A stretch of DNA of 64,000 nucleotides from Blastococcus sp. LR1 (GTDB lineage: Bacteria; Actinomycetota; Actinomycetes; Mycobacteriales; Geodermatophilaceae): contig NZ_JAIUJY010000005.1 of the NCBI RefSeq assembly GCF_020166105.1, positions 310,001-374,000 of the forward strand, in the 5' to 3' direction. Shown here piece after piece: positions 59,333 through 64,000 of this stretch; the stretch's first letter is position 1; each line of letters opens with the position of its first letter. The notes beneath the pieces were generated by a model, which saw nothing but the letters and a program-made list of their open reading frames with translations, was not told where the DNA came from and searched no databases. A program made the position numbers and the translations under genes.

Positions 59333-61222
59333 GTGCGGAGACGACCGGCCCCGATCCTGCTGACCTCCCTCGTGCTCGCCGTGCCTCTGCTGGCCGGCTG
59401 CTCCGGCAGCGAGGACGACGTGCGCGGCGCCGCCGAGGCCTTCCTCGAGGACTGGGCCGCCGGGGAGACCGAGGCCGCGGCCGGGGCCACCAACGACGCC
59501 GCCGTCGCCACAGCCCTGCTGGAGCAGACCGCGGCCGACCTGCCCGGGGCGGCGCTCACGGCCGAGGTCGGGAACGTGACGATCGAGGACGACATCGCCA
59601 CCGTGGAGTGGAACGCCACGTGGGACCTCGCGGCGGCGCCCGACTGGAGCTACGAGGGCCTGCTCCGCCTCGTCGAGGGCGCCGATGCCTGGGAGGTCGT
59701 GCCGCAGCCGGAGATGGTGCACCCGGAGCTGGGGGAGGGACAGCGCCTGGAGCTGGTCCGCACGCTGCCCGAGCGCGCGCCCCTCACCGATGCCGACGGG
59801 ACGCCGCTGTTCGCCGAGACCGAGGTCGTCAACGTCGGCGTCGCCAAGGGGCAGGAGACGGACCTGCCGGCCCTCGCCGCGGCGCTGTCGGCGGCCACGG
59901 GGATCGCCGCCGACGAGATCGTCGCCGACGTCCAGGCCGCGCCCGCGGGGCAGTTCGTCCCGGTCATCACGCTGCGCCGTCCGGACTTCGAGCGGATCCG
60001 CGCCCAGGTGTTCGACCTGCCCGGTGCGGTGTTCCCGACCGACACCCGATCGCTGGCGCCCTCGCCCCGGTTCGCCGAGGCGCTGCTCGGCCGGGTCGGT
60101 GGCGCGACGGCCGAGATCATCGAGGAGACCACGGAGGACGGCGTCCCCCGGTTCGCGGCAGGTGACGAGGTCGGGCTCTCCGGCCTGCAGCGGGCCCTCC
60201 AGGAGCAGCTCTCCGGCACCGCCGGCTTCACCGTGTCCGTGGTCAGCACCGACGAGGGCACCGGGGACGCCGGGCGGGAGATCGCCGCGGTGGAGCCAAC
60301 ACCGGGGGAGACGATCCGGACGCCGCTGGTGCGGTCCATCCAGGAAGCCGCCGACGCCGCCGTCGCGGGAGAGACCCGCCCCACGCACCTCGTCGTCGTG
60401 CGCCCGGGCACCGGTGAGTTCCTCGCCGTCTCCTCCAACGAGATCGCCGACGCCGGCAACGCGCTCTCCGGTCGGTTCCCGCCGGGCTCGAGCATGAAGG
60501 CGATCACCGCCACCGCGCTGCTGTCGGCGGGAGCGGTGGCGCCGGATGCCGTGGTGCCCTGCCCCGGGACCACCACGGTCGACGGCCGCGAGTTCGAGAA
60601 CCAGGACCAGTTCGACCTGGGGACGGTGCCGTTCACCGAGGCCTTCGCGCAGTCGTGCAACACGACCTTCATCCAGGAGGGGCTGGAGCTGCCCGACCCC
60701 GCGCTGGCCGAGGCGGCCGCGGCCTACGGGGTCGGCAGTGACTGGCAGCTGCCGGTGGACGTCTTCGGCGGAACGGTGCCCTCGGACAGCACCGGCACGA
60801 CCAAGGCGGCCAACGCGATCGGCCAGGGACAGGTCCTGATGAGCCCGGCCCAGATGGCGCTGGTCGCTGCGGGCATCGCCAGCGGCAGGCCCGCGGCGCC
60901 CGTCCAGGTCATCGGGGGAGAGCCTGCCGGCGCCGCACCCACGGGCCCGGCTGCGGCGGTGCTCGACGCGCTGCGGCCGATGATGCGCCAGGTCGTCCTC
61001 ACCGGGACGGCGACGGCGCTGGCCGACCAGGGGGAGGTGTTCGGCAAGACGGGCACCGCGGAGTACGGCAGCAACACGCCTCCGGACTCGCACGGCTGGT
61101 TCGTCGGTTACCGCCTGGGCGGCGCCGGAGGCGACCTGGCCTTCGCGGTCCTGGTCGAGGGCGGTCAGTCCAGCAGCGCCGCGGTGGCCGTCACCGACGC
61201 GTTCCTGGGCGCGGTGCGCTGA
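59333..61222 (+). CDS. Lipoprotein penicillin-binding protein (transpeptidase, MecA/PBPlipo type)
   Basis: 629 residues from GTG at 59333. Lipobox LLAGC (Cys about 23). An NTF2-like MecA_N domain (about 28-140) and a dimerisation domain (about 150-310) precede the transpeptidase domain with all three catalytic motifs: Ser386-x-x-Lys389 (PPGSSMKAI), Ser441-Cys442-Asn443 (AQSCNTTF) and Lys572-Thr-Gly (FGKTGTAEY). It cross-links peptidoglycan and is the equivalent of Rv2864c. MecA_N in other species goes with low beta-lactam affinity; here that is only an inference. Confidence 0.94.
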   Translation: MRRRPAPILLTSLVLAVPLLAGCSGSEDDVRGAAEAFLEDWAAGETEAAAGATNDAAVATALLEQTAADLPGAALTAEVGNVTIEDDIATVEWNATWDLAAAPDWSYEGLLRLVEGADAWEVVPQPEMVHPELGEGQRLELVRTLPERAPLTDADGTPLFAETEVVNVGVAKGQETDLPALAAALSAATGIAADEIVADVQAAPAGQFVPVITLRRPDFERIRAQVFDLPGAVFPTDTRSLAPSPRFAEALLGRVGGATAEIIEETTEDGVPRFAAGDEVGLSGLQRALQEQLSGTAGFTVSVVSTDEGTGDAGREIAAVEPTPGETIRTPLVRSIQEAADAAVAGETRPTHLVVVRPGTGEFLAVSSNEIADAGNALSGRFPPGSSMKAITATALLSAGAVAPDAVVPCPGTTTVDGREFENQDQFDLGTVPFTEAFAQSCNTTFIQEGLELPDPALAEAAAAYGVGSDWQLPVDVFGGTVPSDSTGTTKAANAIGQGQVLMSPAQMALVAAGIASGRPAAPVQVIGGEPAGAAPTGPAAAVLDALRPMMRQVVLTGTATALADQGEVFGKTGTAEYGSNTPPDSHGWFVGYRLGGAGGDLAFAVLVEGGQSSSAAVAVTDAFLGAVR

Positions 61223-61232
61223 GCCGATCCGG

Positions 61233-61691
61233 TCAGGGCGCGGAGAGCCCCGGCAGCGCTCGCGTCGTGGAGGTCTGACCGGCAGCGGTGCGCCAGCTGA
61301 CCGCCCGCACCTCGCCGGCGCCGAGCGCCGCCATCGCCAGCTCGCGGACCGGGCGGTCCACGCCCCGGGCGAGCACCCGCACCCAGGCCGAGGCCGCGCC
61401 GTCCTCGAGGGTCACGGCGAGCGCGGCCGCGTCGACCGCGGAGAGCACCGGGAACGGGAGGGCGTAGCCGCCCTCCGGCCCGGCGGGGTCCTCGCCGCGC
61501 TCGGTGAGCAGCGCGGCCAGCTGGTCGCGGACGTCGCGGTGCGCGTTCTCGGCCGCGGCGACCGGGGCGCGCTGACCCGACGGGAGCGCGGCCCCGACGA
61601 CGCCGTAGCCCCAGACGGCGGCGTGCTCGGCGGCGAGGGCGTCGGCCAGTGCGCCGTTCTCCTCGGTCGTCTCGGTGCTCTCGTCAGCCAT
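61233..61691 (-). CDS. DUF4439 ferritin-like protein
   Basis: 152 residues. The Shine-Dalgarno GAGGAGG lies about 7 bases upstream of ATG 61691 and overlaps the end of the preceding gene. Helical pattern: ADALAAEHAAVWGYGVVGAA, ENAHRDVRDQLAALLTERG and DGAASAWVRVLARGVDRP. The E/H pairs (AEHAAVWGY, ENAHRD) could bind metal as in ferritin-like bundles. An actinobacterial family next to rimP. Function unknown. Confidence 0.85.
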   Translation of the reverse strand: MADESTETTEENGALADALAAEHAAVWGYGVVGAALPSGQRAPVAAAENAHRDVRDQLAALLTERGEDPAGPEGGYALPFPVLSAVDAAALAVTLEDGAASAWVRVLARGVDRPVRELAMAALGAGEVRAVSWRTAAGQTSTTRALPGLSAP

Positions 61692-61703
61692 CGGCGGACC
61701 TCC

Positions 61704-62183
61704 TCATGCCAGCAGAGCCTCGTGGCCCCGGAGGCCGGCGGCGATGGAGCCGAGCAGCGCCGCCCGCGCACCGGTCTGGTCCAGGCACGCGGCGGCGTGC
61801 GACGTCGCGGCGGCGGCTACCTGCGCGCGCAGCCACTCCTGCGCCCCGACCACGGGAGGGGCGTCGGCGGGCGCGGCCCCGGCGGGGCGGTCGCCCGGCG
61901 CGGCGGCCCGCAGCCGGTCCAATTGCTCGCCGGCCTGGGTGACCAGCTCGGCGGCGGCCGCGGCGAGCGCGGGATCGGCCTGGAAGGCCAGCTCGTACGC
62001 GGCGACCAGCGTCTCCTGGACGGCGACCTGACCGGCGAGCTCGTCGGCCTGCTCGCTGGTGATCGCCTCCTGGCCGTCGTCGGAGGAGGTGCACCCAGCG
62101 ACGGCGACCAGCCCCACCGCGGAGACCGCGAGCAGGGTGCGGCGGGTGAACGTCCGCGGGCCGGAAAGGGCGGTGGGAGGCAT
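61704..62183 (-). CDS. Tat-type lipoprotein with ferritin-like helices
   Basis: 159 residues from ATG at 62183 (ATG at 62192 also possible). The signal has a twin-arginine motif (FTRRTLLAVSAVG) and a lipobox (VAVAGC), so it is probably exported by Tat and lipidated. The mature part is helical: QVAVQETLVAAYELAFQADP, AAELVTQAGEQLDRLRAAAP and ATSHAAACLDQTGARAALLG. It pairs with the downstream DUF4439 protein, 12 bases away; together they could form an inside/outside pair. Ligand unknown. Confidence 0.8.
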   Translation of the reverse strand: MPPTALSGPRTFTRRTLLAVSAVGLVAVAGCTSSDDGQEAITSEQADELAGQVAVQETLVAAYELAFQADPALAAAAAELVTQAGEQLDRLRAAAPGDRPAGAAPADAPPVVGAQEWLRAQVAAAATSHAAACLDQTGARAALLGSIAAGLRGHEALLA

Positions 62184-62450
62184 CGCCCCCATCCTCGCAG
62201 CCGAACGCCGTCGGAGCCGGTCGTGCGTCCGGCTCGACGTGCCGCGTCGCCCCGGCGCACCTCGTCCGCCCCTCGCGCACCACGGTCGCGGGGTCCCGCG
62301 GACCGGTGCGGCGGTCCGGCCGCGCCCGGCGGGCGGTAGCCTGGGCCCTTCCCCCCGACACCGGGTCCGGCTGCGCACCAGGTGCACGGCGCCGGTCCAG
62401 TGGGGGTGCGCGCACGCATCGTGCGGCTGACCGAGCCTGAGGAGGCAAGT

Positions 62451-63110
62451 GTGTCCGCCTCTCGCGGAACCCAGCGGAGCGACCCCGCCACCGAGCGGCT
62501 GTCGGGCTGGATCCAGCCGGTCGTCACCGGAGCGGGCTACGACCTCGAGGAGCTCGTGGTCACCCCCGCCGGTCGGCGCAGCGTCGTGCGCGTCGTCGTC
62601 GACCGCGACACCGGCGTGACCCTCGACGACATCGCCGAGGTCAGCCGGGCGGTCTCGGAGGTCCTCGACAGCAACGACGACGGCATGGGGCGCACCCCCT
62701 ACGTGCTCGAGGTGACCAGCCCGGGCGTCGACCGGCCGCTGACCGAGCCGCGGCACTGGCGGCGCAACAACGGCCGCATGGTGCAGGTGGCCGCCGGTCC
62801 GGCTGGCTCGACCGAGCAGCTGACCGGCCGGATCACCGCCGTGGACGACGCGGGCGTCACGCTCGCGGTGGAGGCCAAGGGCAAGCCCGGGGCGAAGAAG
62901 CGGGCGCCGGAGCCGCGGCTGGTGCCGTGGGCGCAGCTGGGCGCCGGCCGCGTGCAGGTGGAGTTCGCCCGGAACGACGACCACGTCGGCACCGATGACG
63001 ACATGACGCAGGACGACGCCGCGGAGCTCGAGGACCTGGACCTGGACCTGGACCTGGACGAGGACCTGGACGAGGCCGAGCTCGCGGACGACGACGGAGG
63101 AGAGAAGTGA
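62451..63110 (+). CDS. rimP: Ribosome maturation factor RimP
   Basis: 219 residues from GTG at 62451; GGAGG lies 5 bases upstream, while an earlier in-frame start at 62382 has no such site. N-terminal domain [39 protein letters not shown], then [20 protein letters not shown], and a C-terminal SH3-like barrel with an insert (GAKKRAPEP). It ends in an unusual acidic tail (about 185-219, [11 protein letters not shown]) coded by a 6-base repeat. It helps 30S assembly. The stop overlaps the nusA start. Confidence 0.94.
   Translation: MSASRGTQRSDPATERLSGWIQPVVTGAGYDLEELVVTPAGRRSVVRVVVDRDTGVTLDDIAEVSRAVSEVLDSNDDGMGRTPYVLEVTSPGVDRPLTEPRHWRRNNGRMVQVAAGPAGSTEQLTGRITAVDDAGVTLAVEAKGKPGAKKRAPEPRLVPWAQLGAGRVQVEFARNDDHVGTDDDMTQDDAAELEDLDLDLDLDEDLDEAELADDDGGEK
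63033..63056 (+). repeat. In-frame hexanucleotide repeat in rimP
   Basis: Four copies of GACCTG (Asp-Leu) in tandem, followed by GACGAG-GACCTG-GACGAG variants. Being a multiple of three, length changes would only lengthen or shorten the acidic tail. Confidence 0.8.
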
Positions 63111-64000
63111 ACATCGACGTCACCGCGCTCAAGGCGGTGGAGCGGGAGAAGGGCATCCCGGTCGACACTGTGATCGAGGCGCTCGAGACGGCGCTGGTCA
63201 CCGCCTACCGGCACGCGGACGGCGCCGCCAAGCACGTGCGGGTGCACGTCGACCGCAAGAGCGGCGAGGTCGCCGTCCTTGCGCAGGAGCGCGGGCCCGA
63301 CGGCGAGGTCGTGCGGGAGTGGGACGACACCCCCTCGGACTTCGGCCGGATCGCCGCCAGCACCGCCAAGCAGGTGATCGTGCAGCGCCTCCGCGACGCC
63401 GAGCACGAGCAGACCTTCGGCGAGTACGCCGGCAAGGAAGGCGACATCGTCAGCGGCATCGTCCAGGCCGACCAGCGGCGCAACGCCAGCGGCCTGGTCA
63501 TGATCGACATCGGCAAGGTCGAGGCCGTGCTGCCGGCGGCCGAGCAGGTGCCGGGGGAGACCTACAGCCACGGCACCCGCATCAAGGCCTACGTCGTCGC
63601 GGTGTCCCGCACCTTCCGCGGTCCGCAGGTCACCGTCTCCCGCACCCACCCGAGCCTGGTGCGCAAGCTCTTCGCCCTGGAGGTCCCGGAGATCGCCGAC
63701 GGCAGCGTCGAGATCGTCGCGGTGGCCCGCGAGGCCGGGCACCGGTCGAAGATCGCCGTCCGCACCAAGGTGCCGGGCCTGAACGCCAAGGGTGCCTGCA
63801 TCGGGCCCATGGGCCAGCGGGTGCGCAACGTGATGAGCGAGCTGCACGGCGAGAAGATCGACATCGTCGACTGGGTCGAGGACCCCGCCGACTTCGTGGC
63901 CCAGGCGCTGAGCCCGGCCCGGGTGAACAGCGCGACGCTGGTCGACGCGCAGGCCAAGGCCGTGCGGGTCGTCGTCCCCGACTACCAGCTGTCGCTGGCG
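63107..64000 (+). CDS. nusA: Transcription termination/antitermination factor NusA (partial at 3' end)
   Basis: 298 codons visible, cut by the window edge. Start GTG at 63107, overlapping the rimP stop, with GGAGGAG just upstream. N-terminal RNA-polymerase-binding domain ([20 protein letters not shown], RQxVxQR-type [12 protein letters not shown]), S1 domain ([20 protein letters not shown]) and first KH domain ([36 protein letters not shown]). The second KH domain starts near the edge. It controls pausing and termination. Confidence 0.96.
   Translation, partial: MNIDVTALKAVEREKGIPVDTVIEALETALVTAYRHADGAAKHVRVHVDRKSGEVAVLAQERGPDGEVVREWDDTPSDFGRIAASTAKQVIVQRLRDAEHEQTFGEYAGKEGDIVSGIVQADQRRNASGLVMIDIGKVEAVLPAAEQVPGETYSHGTRIKAYVVAVSRTFRGPQVTVSRTHPSLVRKLFALEVPEIADGSVEIVAVAREAGHRSKIAVRTKVPGLNAKGACIGPMGQRVRNVMSELHGEKIDIVDWVEDPADFVAQALSPARVNSATLVDAQAKAVRVVVPDYQLSLA

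Overview
The window is a continuous stretch of very high-GC chromosome from an actinomycete. Gene content and order fit the Geodermatophilaceae or a close relative (Blastococcus, Geodermatophilus, Modestobacter); the family is inferred from synteny and composition, not from a database match. Coding is dense, many genes overlap their neighbour by the 4 bases ATGA or GTGA, GTG starts are common, and almost all genes are core housekeeping genes. I see no tRNA, rRNA, CRISPR array, insertion sequence or prophage.

Region by region. 1-8.4 kb: the end of mutM, a small coiled-coil protein, smc, a convergent block (membrane protein, EEP hydrolase, PhoD-like phosphatase), then ftsY. 8.4-12 kb: an HTH/membrane protein and a CbiM-PDGLE-CbiQ-CbiO nickel/cobalt ECF transporter with a Nur-like operator. 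12-18.3 kb: the nitrogen operon amtB-glnK-glnD, then ffh. 18.3-23.7 kb: an amidohydrolase, an LCP ligase, two tiny ORFs, proS and an RraB-like gene. 23.7-30.1 kb: the ribosome-maturation cluster rpsP-khpA-rimM-trmD-NUDIX-rplS-lepB, an orphan receiver/LuxR regulator, rnhB and a DUF2469 gene.

30.1-34.2 kb is the only clearly accessory segment. It separates DUF2469 from yraN, which I expect to be adjacent in most actinomycetes. It holds a WXG100-like protein with a YxxxD motif, a larger protein with a type VII secretion-type N-terminus and a hydrophobic centre, and three proteins that appear to share one uncharacterised domain. The first of these three is frame-disrupted inside an 8-bp tandem repeat, as in a phase-variable gene. 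The WXG100-like gene has its Shine-Dalgarno sequence in a perfect 10-bp inverted repeat. This is the best candidate in the window for an undescribed system, possibly a T7SS effector/partner module.

34.3-45.9 kb: yraN-comM-dprA-xerC-whiG, an M23 peptidase and a membrane protein, then rpsB-tsf-pyrH-frr-cdsA. The rpsB leader carries five consecutive stem-loops. 45.9-54.3 kb: a DUF952-GNAT protein, a DUF2332 gene, a SpoU methyltransferase, a GyrI-like protein, PPK2, rlmN, a VIT1-like transporter, a DUF2631 protein, a second LCP protein and a sortase-type (LAYTG) surface protein. 54.6-64 kb: dxr-rseP-ispG-GNAT-PBP lipoprotein, the same order as Mycobacterium tuberculosis Rv2870c-Rv2864c, then two ferritin-like genes and rimP-nusA (nusA runs off the end).

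Themes that connect the genes: protein targeting (ftsY, ffh, lepB), ribosome assembly and translation (rpsP, rimM, trmD, rplS, rpsB, tsf, frr, rlmN, rimP), MEP isoprenoid synthesis (dxr, ispG), envelope building (two LCP proteins, PBP, cdsA, rseP) and nitrogen sensing (amtB, glnK, glnD).
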